DNA from: Bubalus kerabau | Lineage: Eukaryota; Chordata; Mammalia; Artiodactyla; Bovidae | Length of the DNA stretch: 64,000 nucleotides | NCBI RefSeq assembly: GCF_029407905.1 | Contig: NC_073632.1 | Coordinates: forward strand, 59,196,964 to 59,260,963 | Direction: 5' to 3' | Part shown: in pieces, positions 1 through 11,000 of the stretch | Numbering within the stretch: the first letter of the stretch is position 1 | How the letters are laid out: every line of letters starts with the position of its first letter | Notes under the pieces: model-generated | Seen by the model: the letters and a program-made list of their open reading frames with translations, nothing else | Told to the model about the DNA's origin: nothing | The model's database searches: none | Translations under genes and position numbers: made by a program

Positions 1-869
1 ACACCTTGGTTGCTGAGCAATAGAGGCAGTATAATTGGAAACAATGACTGACTCTGCAAAACCCACAGAAAAGATCCACAGTGCATCAGAGTCACATGTG
101 AGCTGGAGACCTCGGCATGAGCTGCTGCCAGGGATGACAAGAGAGTGACACAGAGCTGAAGGCGAGCTTCTGCCTCAGATTCCCATACACACAATCTCTT
201 TTGAAAGCAACCTGGGTTTCAATGGCCCTTCTGAAAGCAGACAGTATTTTTTTTTCACAGAATTAATCTATCCTCAACATCATGAATCACAAAAACACAT
301 TTTTGCTTGAACACAGGCATGAAATATAATTCACTCTTCTTTGTTGCTGTCCAGAAATGCCCTTCAAAGCACTTTGGACACAATTGTCAAACAAGCATGA
401 TTTACTCTATTTGTGATGTTTGTGCTCAAAAGTTGGAATTTTCTTTGTGTTTTCCTTAGAAAGGACTACTACATTTCTTTACCCCTCTTCTGCAATCCTG
501 GTGCCCTCCTCACTCCCACACCCCCACACAAAGACACTCCTTAATTGTATTACTGTTAGGCTGACCTCCAACCCCAACTAAAATGAGGACAAGGCTAGTT
601 TTGTGTTTCGTGGGATAACAATTTATGAGCAATTAAAAATGAAGGGACACAAAGCATTCATCACAGTCTCAGCTAGACAGGCAGCTGAGGTCAAAGGCTC
701 CAGCAATGAAGTGTGCACAATATATTTTTATTTCTGTTTTCACTAAGAAGGAAACGGGTTAGCTAAAAATTATGACGTGCAGCCTCCAGTTCAAAATAGG
801 TGCACTTAATCTTTGGAGACAGTCCATGCTTGGCCAGATAGGTTATGACAGCACACGCAAAGACATATA

Positions 870-872
<3 letters not shown>
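1..872. other. Unique non-coding DNA
   Basis: No gene, exon or recognisable repeat is seen on either strand. The stretch is AT-moderate, with short C-rich (about 510-530) and T-rich runs and no open frame above about 60 codons. An old, strongly diverged repeat could be missed by eye. Confidence 0.5.

Positions 873-900
<28 letters not shown>
873..900. repeat. (CA)n microsatellite
   Basis: Fourteen uninterrupted AC units. A perfect dinucleotide run of this length is usually length-polymorphic in ruminants. Confidence 0.95.
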
Positions 901-901
<1 letters not shown>

Positions 902-1919
902 TTTACAACCTGAGTACCAAACAATATGATGTGGGAAAATGAAACATTTTCTAGTCCAATTCACATATAATTTCTAAGAGAAAAAAAATGTGCTAAATAA
1001 ATATTCATTATGATTTTATAGCCAAATAACACAATATTTCTTTCCTCTTGACCCTGTGATGGAAAAACAAAATAGAAGATTTTAAGGTATAATTCCTCTT
1101 GGCACATTTCTCAATCTGTTCAGAGGAACATGAGAGTCTTATAATTTTATTTTCCAGGAACATCAGTGGTCTATTACATGAAAGTTGAGATTAATGTCTT
1201 GCCTGCTGAGCTTCAGTCAGAGTTACATATCAAAGGCTACACGAAACGCGTCTCGATGTAATGCCTTTGGTTTTTAAAATTTGTGTGTTTTTTTTCTCCT
1301 GTTTCACTATAGTATCCAAATCCGACACTCATCTTCTGATTTAAAGTCTTGGCCTGGCATGAATAAAAGCCCTGATGAATTAATGACTTGTTATGCTATT
1401 AACTGATGTCCCTGTTGTTTTATATTATGCCTAATTTTCAATAGAAAAAAAGGACTGATATCAAGCAGGTCATCAGTTTTTATTCTGGGTGTAGATTTGC
1501 TCACTTAATCAAGGTGCTATAATTTCAGAATAAACAAGAACCAAATGCTAATGTTTGTTATTTTTTGACGCTACCCAGGTGATGCCAGGTACACGTGTAA
1601 AATTCTTCTGATGAGAGGAGTAAAAGTTTACTATCACAAATTGGGAAGTCCTTTGCATTCCTCAGTAATTTTTTACTGAAAAAGCAGAGTAAATCTTGAA
1701 AAGGAATTCAATTTGCACCTAAATAGCATCACTCTGCTAGAAGACAAACATTAAAAAGCTATCAATAGCTAACTCAGATTAACACAATCTTTCTCTCATC
1801 AGAAAATTTCAAGCTCCTTCATCAATTTGAAAACACCAGTCTACATGTCTGTCTCCATTAGCTGTAGCCTCTTTGAAGGCATATTCAAATACCTTACTCA
1901 TCATCTACCTGTACATATC
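901..1919. other. Unique non-coding DNA
   Basis: No gene or confident repeat. The part around 1210-1560 has few low-complexity runs and contains a small CpG cluster at 1242-1255, unusual in this CpG-poor window. Nothing shows a splice-bounded open frame. Confidence 0.45.
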
Positions 1920-2180
1920 TTTTTATAATTTTGAAGTATAACACATACTCCTTTCAGTAAGCTTGGAAAGATTCAGGAAACCAAGGTTAAAACATTTCTC
2001 ACAGTTATACCACCCAATGATCCAATAATTATTACTGATAACATTTTGGCATAAGACTTTCAAGTGTTTTCTTCAAATTATATCTTATTTTTAAATAATT
2101 TCATACACTATTTATTTCTCCTTTATTCTGTGACTACTGTGAATTACTTGATTGATTTTCCTATGTTAAATCAACCTTAA
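1920..2180. repeat. Possible ancient LINE 3' tail
   Basis: AT-rich text around 2005-2040 resembles the 3' untranslated tails of old mammalian L1 subfamilies. It lies directly beside the clearer antisense L1 that follows. The resemblance is weak and the family is not secure. Confidence 0.3.
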
Positions 2181-2829
2181 ATTCCTGGGATAAACAGTAC
2201 TTTGTCATAAATATATCATTCTTTACATATATTGCTAGATTTTACTTACTGATACTTTGTCATTAGAAATATTGATCTGTAATTTAATTCTCTGGTAGTA
2301 TCTTTATAGTATTTTGGGATCAGATTTTTGCTGGCCACATAAAACGAGTGTGAAAATATTCCCATCTCCTGTAGTTTTGGAATAATTTGTTTTGGAATGG
2401 TATTATTTTTGACTTAAATGTAGGATTGAATTTATCACTGAAACCATCTGGGCTTGTAGTTTTCTCAGTGAAAGATTTTAATTATGAATTCAATTCCTTT
2501 AATTGATCTAGCGCTGTTCAGATTTTCTATTTTTTGTTGTGCCAGCTTTGGTAAGTTATATTTTTCAGGAATTTGTTCATTTCATCTCAGTCGTTGAATT
2601 TATTGACATAATTATTCATAATATCTCTTTATCATTTTATGCCTAAAGAATTTGCTGTAATGTTCCCTCTTTCATCCCACATCAGTAATATGTGTTTTTT
2701 CTCTTCTTCTGTGGGGTATAAATATTACTAATCATTTTATCAGTCATTTTAGAAACCAACTTTTGACATTACTGACTTTATGATATGCCAATTTAAAAAT
2801 TTTATTGTGTTCTTTTTTATTATTTACTT
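2181..2829 (-). mobile_element. Ancient L1 LINE, ORF2 fragment (antisense), left part
   Basis: The plus strand reads like the complement of mammalian L1 ORF2, with T-rich text typical of antisense L1 around 2400-2700. The same element resumes after the SINE at 2841-3046, so both parts belong to one old insertion. All frames carry many stops, so it is a fossil of an early L1 (L1M type). Confidence 0.65.
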
Positions 2830-2840
2830 ACTGTAACTTA

Positions 2841-3046
2841 GGGATTCCCTAGTGGCTCAGACGGAACGTGGCTGCCTGCAATGAGGGAGACCAAGGTTCT
2901 ATCCCCAGGTCGGGAAGATCCTCTAGAGAAGGAAATGGCAACTGACTCCAGTATCTTGCCTGGAAAATCCCATGAATGGAGGAGACTGGCAGGCTACAGT
3001 CCATGGGGTCTCAAAGAGTTGGACATGACTGAGCAACCTCACTTTC
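2841..3046 (+). mobile_element. Bov-tA SINE
   Basis: A near-complete ruminant SINE. It has a tRNA-Glu-like head with a box-A-like segment (GTGGCTCAGACGG) and a box-B region, followed by the Bov-A body (GGCAGGCTACAGTCCATGGG, then a TTGGACATGACTGAGC end). It is flanked by perfect 11-bp target-site duplications, ACTGTAACTTA at 2830-2840 and 3047-3057, which fix both ends. It sits inside the antisense L1. The 67-codon open frame across it is a by-product of the SINE sequence. Confidence 0.95.
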
Positions 3047-3057
3047 ACTGTAACTTA

Positions 3058-3956
3058 CTTTGTTCTTCTCTTCTAGATTCTTAAAGTTAAATATTGGATA
3101 ATTAATTTTACATTTTTTCATTTTAAATATAGGCATTTAAAACTACAAATTTCTCTTCAAGCAACACTTTAGCTGTATCTCACAAGTTTTGATATGCTGT
3201 ATTTTTATTATCATTCAGTTCGAAACATTTTCAATTTTCCCTATGATTTCTTCTTTCACTCATGAGTTTTTTACAGGTGTGCTGTTTAATTTTCAAACAT
3301 TTGGAATACACAGTCTGTATGATTTTGATCTTTTTTTATTAATAAGACTTGCTTCATAGTTCTACATGATATCTATTCTGGTGAAAATTCCTTGTAAATT
3401 TTTCAAGAAACATGTATCCTGCAGTTGTAGGGAGAGTGTTCCAAAATGTCATTTGGGCCAAGTTAATTGATAATTGTTTATATCTTTTATATCTTTCCTG
3501 AGGTTTTTCTTTACGTTCCTTCTCAGTTACTGAGAAATAACTTTTAAAATATCTAGCTGTATTGTGAATTTATGATTGCTGTTTTAATTTTGTCAATTTT
3601 ATTTTAATATTCCAGTGCTCAGGTATTATATACATAAGTGTTGGGACTTTTATGTCTTTTTAAGAAACTGATTCTTTTATCATTACAAGTAATCCTTCTT
3701 TAACTCTATAAAACTCTGCTCAAAGTCTACTTTGTTTGACATTAATATAGACTTATTAGCTTTCTTATATTTAAGTATTTTCATGTCTTTTTTACTCTCA
3801 ACTTGTCAGCTTCTTTACATTTAAACATGCATATAGATCACTATAAATCTTAAAATCTGCATTCAGTTGTGCTCAGCTTCTTAATTCTGTGCAGTAATCT
3901 TTGCTTGTAATTAAAGTGCTTAGCTCATTTATATTTACTGTGGTTGCTGGTGTGGT
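3058..3956 (-). mobile_element. Ancient L1 LINE, ORF2 fragment (antisense), middle part
   Basis: Continues the L1 interrupted by the Bov-tA. The region around 3160-3310 (sensitive to the phrase GAGTTTTTTACAGG and its neighbours) and 3700-3930 read as antisense ORF2 of an old L1 subfamily. There is no open frame and it is not a gene. Confidence 0.65.
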
Positions 3957-4041
3957 GGTACTTTAGTTGCTGAGTCATGTCTGGCTCTTGTAACCCCATG
4001 GTCTGTAGCCCACCAGGATCCTCTGTCCATGGGATTTTCAG
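3957..4041 (-). mobile_element. Bov-tA/Bov-A SINE fragment
   Basis: An 85-bp piece of the Bov-A body in antisense: TTGCTGAGTCATGTCTGGCT, then the antisense form of the 'ccatggggttacaagag' region and AGCCCACCAGGATCC. The tRNA-like head is missing. It lies inside the antisense L1. Confidence 0.85.
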
Positions 4042-4490
4042 ATTTTCCTGTGATTATTGATACAGTTGGATGTAAGTATAGTATCTTAACATTTTTTTCC
4101 TATTTGCAACATCAGTTCCTGTTTACCCCCTTTATCTTCTTTTGCTAGAATCACATATTTTTTCCTCTTCTGTTTTATCATTTTACTGATTTCTTCATGT
4201 ACTAATTTGCAATTATTTTTTTTCCACTGCTTCCTCTACAGATTACAGTATATATCTTTAAATTATCACAGTCTTCTCAAATGGCATACAATGTCAGAAA
4301 AACATGAAACCTTACAACAATATAATTCTGTTTACTCTCCCTTTGTGCATTTTTACTTATTTTCTTTTAACTTTCATGAAGATCGTCTCTTCCTCCCAAG
4401 TTCTGCCAAAGTTGAAACAGATTTTGTGTCCCTTTTCTTCTTGGATGAACTTGTCAATCTTTGGAATTCAGTTCACCTAGTTTCTTCATG
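4042..4490 (-). mobile_element. Ancient L1 LINE (antisense), right part
   Basis: AT-rich continuation of the L1 seen at 2181-3956. A 94-codon open frame at 4207-4491 lies within it on the plus strand and shows no domain. It is best read as chance inside repeat DNA. Confidence 0.5.
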
Positions 4491-5214
4491 ACCTCAGATC
4501 TTAGATGGGCTAAAACAATGGATTTTGAAGATTATTCAGCTTTGTGTTGTGTTTATGATGGAAGTAACATTTTCTTGTGACTTTCTCCCTCCTCAGCAGA
4601 GGAAAACATCAATGAAGTCCTTATGTGGGGTGCTTTATTCTTTTAGCAATATGTCATGAATATGTTTTTACGCCAGTAAATAGTTCTCTAAAATATGATT
4701 TTTTAACACTGAATAGTAGTTATTTGTGTCCTTATATGGTTTGTGTTCCCTATTTTTAATATAAACTCTTAGGTATATGGTACACAATACACCTCTGTAG
4801 AACTGAACTAGATTTTTGGATAAACTGATAGTTTTATTTAATTAAAAAAAAGTCTCTGCTGGACACATGTAATAGACAAGACTGACAAAAAATGTTTCTG
4901 GTTTGTTGGTAAATACCCAGGTAAATTTATCATGTGGTAGTGTACCTTAGCTTGGTTTCCCCAAAGAGCAGAGTTTGGGGCAACTGGCTTCTGTGGTTCT
5001 ATTTCATTATGGAGCACAATCTCAATAAGGAAATAATGCAGAGAGGAAGAAAGATTAATGATCAATATCATAAACTAAACTTGGAGCAGGTTATTCTCAA
5101 ATTTGTTAAGCAATGTATACATGTTTCTCTCCCATAAAATATTTGTTGATGTGAACAGAAAGAGTTAAGCAAGACTCTTTCTAAACTGAAAAACTCTTAG
5201 AGCTAGAAGGGATC
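4491..5214. other. Unique non-coding DNA
   Basis: No recognisable repeat and no coding evidence. Two small overlapping frames of 67 and 77 codons on opposite strands near 4838-5137 lack any known domain. Confidence 0.45.
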
Positions 5215-5435
5215 CTCCTTTCTCATACCAACTTTATGGATGAGCAAATTAAAAGTTGGAAGGTTAAAGGCTTTGCTCAAAGTCATACAGCTAATTTATA
5301 AGGATGATGCGTCTACATGGGACATAACATATAAGCAGTGTGGGTCCTTTATTTGTCTACTCATTTATGCTCTCTACAAACATAAATCAACCACCAGTTT
5401 TATGCCAACCACCATGCCCTGTGCTGAACTGTGCC
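5215..5435 (-). repeat. MIR/L2-type SINE or LINE remnants (antisense)
   Basis: Around 5235-5300 the order 'gatgagcaaattaaa', a GGTTAAAG-like block and 'AAAGTCATACAGCTA' matches the antisense MIR core (fraction of cells 'gatgaggaaactgag ... ggtcacacagcta'). Around 5358-5425 the text resembles the antisense tail shared by MIR and L2. Both are ancient mammalian repeats. A 119-codon frame at 5240-5599 overlaps them and is not considered a gene. Confidence 0.6.
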
Positions 5436-5796
5436 CTTTACCATTTCTGTTAACTCAAGGCGTTCTTGTATCCTCATTTATGTTGGCTTGCTCTATTGCT
5501 GCTCTAGGTGTAGACATAAGAAAAGCCAGGCTTATAAGCATAATTTTCGGGGGCTCACATCACTACTCTTTCTGCACAATGACATCATCCAACAGGTAGG
5601 TTATCATAACAAGTACAACATAGCATCTAACGGTACTCTGGAGGCAAGACCAAGTTTGAATAATATCCAAAGTAGAAAGACATATTGAGAAATTTAGAAG
5701 TACCTATACTGCTTTAATTAAGAGGAAAGTACTCTTTAATGGTGTTAGCTTTTTACATTGTTATGAAACTTAGAAGACATTTCTTCAGGTGTTACC
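5436..5796. other. Unique non-coding DNA
   Basis: Nothing recognisable. It contains parts of two overlapping short frames (85 and 119 codons) without known domains. Confidence 0.4.
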
Positions 5797-5985
5797 TCCA
5801 CTTGGTGGCTCAGGCAGTAAAGAGTCTGCCTGCAATGCAGGAGATCTGGGTTTGATCCCTGGGTCAGAAAGATCCCTTGGAGAAGAGAATGGCTACCCAC
5901 TACACTGTTTTTGCTCGTACATCCCATGGATAGTGGAGCTGTCGGGCTACAGTCCATGGGGGTCTCAAAGAGACATGACTGAGCG
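5797..5985 (+). mobile_element. Bov-tA SINE
   Basis: Head with CTTGGTGGCTCAGGCAGTAA, box-B-like GGGTTTGATCCC, and body with GGGCTACAGTCCATGGGG and GACATGACTGAGCGACT. The middle is more diverged than in neighbouring copies. No clear target-site duplication was found. Confidence 0.92.
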
Positions 5986-6119
5986 ACTAATACTCTCTCT
6001 CAACCTCCACCAAAACTCATGCTGATATTAGTGGGTTTTTGGAATGTTAAAATAAGAACAGTGCCCATGGGATGTGGGAAAGAACAATGCTGAGTCTAGT
6101 TTTGCTATTACATCAGACT

Positions 6120-6300
6120 TCATAATTCCCAATTCTGGCTGCATGTTAGAACCTTCTGGGAGTTTTAAAAAACATAGATGCTAGGGTTCCCTACCCAGAG
6201 ATTCTGATGTAATTGGTTTGAAGTAAGGTTTGGATGTCAGAATTTTTTGAAGTCTAATGTGTAGCTGTATTAGAATGCACAGGTTGAAGATACTATTAGA
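6120..6300 (+). mobile_element. MER20-like hAT DNA-transposon remnant
   Basis: The text 'ctggctgcatgttagaa', 'ctgggagttttaaaaaa' and 'cccagagattctgatgtaat' follows the order of the short non-autonomous MER20/MER5-type elements. It is strongly diverged, and the terminal inverted repeats are not intact. Confidence 0.65.
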
Positions 6301-7139
6301 TGTAAGTTTAGAAAGAAGAAAATGAAACTCTTTCATGCTATGGTAGAAGGATTTGACTTTGTAGCCAAAGGGGAGGACCATATTGAACTAGGGTTTAATT
6401 AAGATTAAGCTGATGACGGAGTATAGAGTGGAAGGAGTGTGTGTGGGGGGCATGTGTGTAGATACAGACTGAAGGCAGAAAACTACTTATCAGACTCTTA
6501 CAATAGAGCAACTGGAGGTGATAAAGGTCTGAAATGAGGTTAAAATAGGGAAATAAATGCAAGGGAAAGAAAATCTTTCCTTTCCAATAGGAATAGGAAG
6601 TAAACAGAAAAGAATATGTATTTTTTCCCTCTACATCTTCCTCTAAACTCAATTAAATGTTGTCTTTCAAATTGCTTTTGATATATTTATATTTTTTCAA
6701 TGCAAAAAGAACACTAATTATTCATATGAAGTGACTATTACTTCCCCCAAATCATCTCTAAAAGAATATATTTTTAACATATTTTAATGAATGATTGGAA
6801 TTTTTCAAAATATATGCTAACTTATCTAAATCTTAATGAAATCAACACATATTTTCTCATATCAAAGCTTCTTTTGGAATAGATTACAGAATCTATACCT
6901 GCATAATTAAAGATCCCTGAAGGGACTTCATATCAGGAAAAGATCTTGAAAAAAAAATAAATGAAAATGTGCATTTCTGGTGTGTAGCTTCTGCGCATCA
7001 AACTCAGGCAGCCAGAGACAGAAGATTATCTCATAAAATTGAAAAGTTTAGTTCAGCTTGTAGTTGTGAAGCTTAAGTACAAATTTCTTCATCTTAAAAT
7101 AAAGAAAAGGAAGTTAAATTGTTCTCTGACTCTCAGACT
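6301..7139. other. Unique AT-rich DNA
   Basis: No gene or confident repeat. Short frames of 66 and 85 codons on the minus strand (6181-6381 and 6395-6652) have no recognisable domain. Confidence 0.45.
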
Positions 7140-7690
7140 GGCTGTATGTCAGCTCCTTCCTTGGGTTATGGTCCCTCCCTTCTTTCTTCCCTAATATTGA
7201 CCTGCACACTTCCAGGGGTGGGTCTCTTTGGGGGTGGATCCTCTAGTGGGAAGCCTTCTATGACCACATAGCCCCCCAAAAGCTCTGAGCTTCTGCTACC
7301 AGATGCATTTTTCCTCAATGTCACTATCACTGCCTGTAATTACACTACCATTTTGTAACCAATTGACTAGGGTCCATCTCTCAGAGTAGACCATAAGCTC
7401 TGTGGTGGTAGGAAATGTGTCTGCTTTGCTTACTTCTATATTTTTAGCACTCAGAGAAGTGATGGACACAGAGCAGATGCACTAGGGTCTGACATTTAAG
7501 AAAACAGAAACCACACCAGTTTCTGTTTTATGACAGGGATAATTTAACATGGAAAGACATTATAGCACACAACAGAGTGCAGAAAAGTGTATTTGGAGCT
7601 GAGAGTCAATAGCTAGTAACTAGCACACTTAGAAAAGTGCCTAATATATCGGGATCATTGACTACATGTTTTTAGAATAAATGAATGAAA
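7140..7690 (+). repeat. L2 LINE 3'-end remnant
   Basis: The order of 'gggaagccttctatgacca', 'gaccataagctctgtggtgg' and 'TTTTTAGCACTCAG' matches the L2 3' region. The piece near 7625-7690 resembles the shared L2/MIR terminal tail. It is heavily diverged and may be two fragments. Confidence 0.6.
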
Positions 7691-7789
7691 GAATTAGGAT
7701 ACATCAAATTAAAGAATAAGCTCAAAATAAGATAAAAAAATGGAATGTACTTGACATATCTCATGAGATAACATAAAAATTTGAAATGA

Positions 7790-7990
7790 AGGGTCTCAAA
7801 TCTGAGTTCTAACCCTAGGGCCATACCCATTTAGCTATGTGTCCTTGAGGATGTCACTTAACATCTCTGTGTCTTGAATGCCTTCTATTTACAATGTGGT
7901 GTTGGACAAGACATTCCCCAGTGTCTTTCCCAGCTTTGAAGTTGCAATCTCTTTTAGTTGATTCCCTAAGATCTCTGAGATGTAGTAAGA
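7790..7990 (+). repeat. MIR SINE remnant
   Basis: 'GAGTTCTAACCCTAGG', 'TAGCTATGTGTCCTTGAGG' and 'TCACTTAACATCTCTGTG' align in order with the sense MIR core (soft match to 'agctgtgtgaccttgggcaagtcacttaacctctctgtg'). Confidence 0.75.
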
Positions 7991-8275
7991 AAAAGTGTAA
8001 TATTGGGAAATGTGAATGAAGAGTAAATCAAATTTGAAGACACTTACTCCTACCCCAAGGAATGTGTGAATGTTCCCTTTTCTGGATTTGCCCTGGCAGT
8101 TTATACATTCCCACATTAATATACAACTTATCATTTTGTATTTAAGAGATCAATTTAATAACCTTTTGGTTTCCCTGTTATCCTTTGAAGTCTAAGACTC
8201 TGACATTTAAAGTTTTTGAACTCCTAGTAGGATCTCATACATGATAGTGCTTAATGGAACACTAGAATTTAGTGA

Positions 8276-8587
8276 GGGCATCCTTGGTAGCTCAGCTGGT
8301 AAAGAATCCATTTGCAATGTAGAAGATCCCAATTTGATTCCTGGGTTTGGAAGATCCCCTGGAGAAGGGGTAGGCTGTCCACTCCAGTATGGTAAAGAAT
8401 CTTCCTGCAGTATGGGAAACCTGGGTTCGATCCCTGGGTTGGGAAGATCCCCTGGAGGAGGGGATGGCAACCCATCCCATTGTTCTTGCCTGGAGAATCC
8501 CCATGGACAGAGGAGCCTGGCAGGCTACAGTCCATGGGTTCACAAAGAGTTAGACCCGATTGAGTGACTAAGCACAGCACACAGCAC
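8276..8587 (+). mobile_element. Bov-tA SINE with duplicated head
   Basis: Two tRNA-Glu-like heads lie in tandem. The first starts at 8276 (box-A-like TAGCTCAGCTGG) and is cut after CACTCCAGTATGG. The second runs from about 8393 into a full Bov-A body ending in GAGTGACTAAGCACAGCAC. A perfect 12-bp target-site duplication, AGAATTTAGTGA at 8264-8275 and 8588-8599, encloses both units. The dimer therefore inserted as one molecule. Overlapping frames of 83-108 codons here are products of the repeat. Confidence 0.93.
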
Positions 8588-8599
8588 AGAATTTAGTGA

Positions 8600-9004
8600 A
8601 AAGCATTAGCTAGGGAGGTAATTCTCTTTAGGATTAGGTCAAATTTCAGGCTTCTCAATGAATCTATCAATACTTAGGTTATGTTTTCTATTTACTACTG
8701 CCAATAATAATAGTTTTATACCAAAGCATTAACAGTGTCTTCTTTGAAATCAAGGAGACTTACATAGATGGAAGAAGGGAGAATACGGGAGGGAAAAAAA
8801 TCTTGAATAAATTAATCCATCCATCAAAGGGTCTTTATACCTCCCTCAGACCATGTCCAATATAGGATTTATGAAATAGCTGAGAGAAACGGCAATGCAC
8901 AATACTTAAGAGAAGTTTGCGGGAAGGTCACCGCAAACAGTACAAGGCAGAATCTAAGTATGTCACAATTCTGTTTTTTCTATATTCAGAATGATTTGGA
9001 ACCT
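8600..9004. other. Unique non-coding DNA
   Basis: No gene or recognisable repeat seen. Confidence 0.45.
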
Positions 9005-9290
9005 AACCACCAATCATCACCACCACTAGCTAGTTCAAGCCTCCATCATCTCTTGGCCTCCTCGCTAACCTGCCTGCAACCACCCTTGATTCATTTCAGT
9101 CTGTTCTCAGCTCAGTAGCAGAATGATCTTGTTAAAGTCATATCAAATAATTTGTACTTCTCTGTATAAATCCACCAACACCTCACATCTCATTAAGAGG
9201 AAAAGCCACCATGTTTACAATTCCTTTTCAGTAACTTCTGAGGACTTATTTCTCTGACCTCCTTGGCTTTTGCTTTTTTTCACCCTTACT
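9005..9290 (+). repeat. L2-type ancient LINE remnant
   Basis: The sequence order 'gcctccatcatctcttggcc', 'AGCAGAATGATCTTGTTAAAG' and the following block matches the L2-type LINE text that also appears at 15.8-16.1 kb and 18.2-18.7 kb of this window. The family name is from memory; an old L1 3' untranslated region is the alternative. Confidence 0.5.
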
Positions 9291-9296
9291 ATTGAC

Positions 9297-9603
9297 AACT
9301 TCCCTGATAGCTCAGTTGGTAAAGAATCTGCCTGCAATACAAGAGACCCTGGTTTGATTCCTGAGTCAGGAAGATCTGCTGGAGAAGGGATAGGCTACCC
9401 ACTCCAGTATTCTTGGGCTTCCCTTGTGGCTCAGCTGGTAAAGAATCTGCCTGCAATGCGGGAGACCTGGGTTCAATCCCTGGGCTGGGAAGATCCCCTG
9501 GAGAAGGGAAAGGCTACCCACTCCAGTATTCTGGCCTCAAGAATTTCCTGGACTATATAGTCCATGGGGTCGCAAAGAGTTGGACATGACAGAGCGACTT
9601 TCA
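9297..9603 (+). mobile_element. Bov-tA SINE with duplicated head
   Basis: Same architecture as the copy at 8276: a first head (GATAGCTCAGTTGG to CACTCCAGTATTCTTGG) is followed by a second head starting near 9416 (GGCTTCCCTTGTGGCTCAG, box-B-like GGTTCAATCCC) and a full Bov-A body with GGGTCGCAAAGAGTTGGACA. Short imperfect flanks (ATTGACA before, ATTGAAA after) may be the target-site duplication. Confidence 0.92.
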
Positions 9604-9738
9604 CATTGAAAGCCAAGAGTCTCTCCCAGAGATGTACAACCTCTCTGTCAAAACTGGAAATTTTGGAGATGGCAGACAAATAGCTCAAGAAAGAGCTCAA
9701 ATTCTTGAGCTCAAGGTTCAAGAATGCTTGGAATTTGA

Positions 9739-9760
9739 TGTGTGTGTGTGTGTGTGTGTG
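9739..9760. repeat. (TG)n microsatellite
   Basis: Eleven uninterrupted TG units. Confidence 0.95.
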
Positions 9761-9784
9761 TATTTCTGCCTTTGTCTAAGGAGA

Positions 9785-10015
9785 GCTGTGTGCATGGCAT
9801 TAGAGTCAGACACATATGAGTGGCAATCTTATTTTGCTACTTACTAGATGTGTGACTAGTTATCAATATCTCTGAGCCTCAGTTTCCTTTTCTATCTAAT
9901 GGGTATGATCACATCTCCTCCTGGGTCTTTCTGCATCTTAAATGATACCATGAGCATTAAAAGGATTTAGCTCTGCATTCACCACAGTAGATGCACAGTA
10001 ATTATTAGCTCCTTT
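9785..10015 (+). repeat. MIR SINE remnant
   Basis: Sense MIR order is visible: 'TTTTGCTACTTACTAGATGT', 'GAGCCTCAGTTTCCTTTTC', 'TCTAATGGGTATGATCAC', and a tail near 9960-10010 with 'ATGCACAGTAATTATTAG'. This is one of the better preserved MIR copies in the window. Confidence 0.85.
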
Positions 10016-10039
10016 CAGTTTGATGCGTGTCAAGATTGA

Positions 10040-11000
10040 CCCTTAAGGTACAAAATGGGGATGGAGTTGAGGGGGTGGTAAATGTTCAACATAGGCTCAT
10101 TAGAATGGTAGCTCTGATCAAGAGGAGGGCCTGGCCCAGTGGAGGTGGGCTGGGTAGGAATGGGTTAAAAGAGTTAACAGGCTGACCAGCTGCAGAGTTC
10201 TCAATCAAGGGCCTGCATAAAAAGCCTGCAGGAGCAGAAGCGGGGGCTGGCCATGCTGAGTGCCTTTGGAGGCCAGCAGCTGAGAAGTTGCTCATCTCTT
10301 GGTTCAGCCTGTTGTCAAACCCTGGAGTGGGGGTTTCAGGGGGTGGGGGAGTCTGGCCGGCCTTTGTTAAAACCCTGAGAGCAAGCGGGCAGTGTTTTAT
10401 ATTGAGCCTGACAAATAAAAGGCCAACCTGAACCATCTGGTTCTGGAACATATGGGAAACACAGATTTCTATTGTCAATGACCAAAATATTAGTCTATTG
10501 AATCTTAAGGCATTTGACTATCAGGGAGAATCTGAATAATGGAATAAGTAGTTCTTAGAATAACCACTCTGTTGAGGGAAGGATAGAAGAAAAGGTTTAG
10601 ATGTCGCACACAAAGTGATTATTGATTTTGGTACAGTGCATCTCATTGCAGGGCTCCCAATTGTTTAGAAATATTAACTCACTGATCCTTAGAGTCTTGC
10701 TGGGTGGGAGGGACGATTTTTCCAGCGGGAAATGAGTGCGATGCTGAGAAGTTGGGAGACTGCTATTCTTGAGCAGAGTGGATCAGGAGTGATGGTGGGA
10801 CTAAAGCCCGGCCCCCTATTCCTCTTTTTATAGTATGTCTTTGGCTCATTGTGAAACAAAGATTAAACACAATAACCAGGGCCTGTTTTTAACTGTGCCC
10901 AAACAAGAGCCCTTGAGAGGCCTGCTGGTATGTAGGCAATTAGTTTAAAAATGTATCAAATCCTTTGACAATCATTCAGGGATTTTTATTGAAAAAAATT
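10040..11000. promoter_or_regulatory. Candidate conserved non-coding block, GC-richer
   Basis: Repeat-free DNA with higher GC than its surroundings around 10100-10400. It holds E-box-like CAGCTG at about 10189 and 10276, three G5 runs at 10329-10349, and GCGGGAAA (E2F-type core) at 10725-10732. The 10830-10960 part carries AACAAAG (SOX/TCF-like). A 130-codon minus-strand frame at 10086-10478 is proline-rich at its middle but shows no known domain. Function is inferred only from composition and absence of repeats; cross-species conservation was not tested. Confidence 0.3.

Noticed and set aside
2841..2915. tRNA gene suggested by box A and box B-like sequence in Bov-tA heads
   Set aside because: The heads are tRNA-Glu-derived but lack a foldable cloverleaf and continue into the SINE body.
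8269..8580. Recurring minus-strand frames of 60-108 codons over Bov-tA and BOV-A2 copies
   Set aside because: The same phrases appear in every SINE copy; they reflect the SINE consensus and not proteins.
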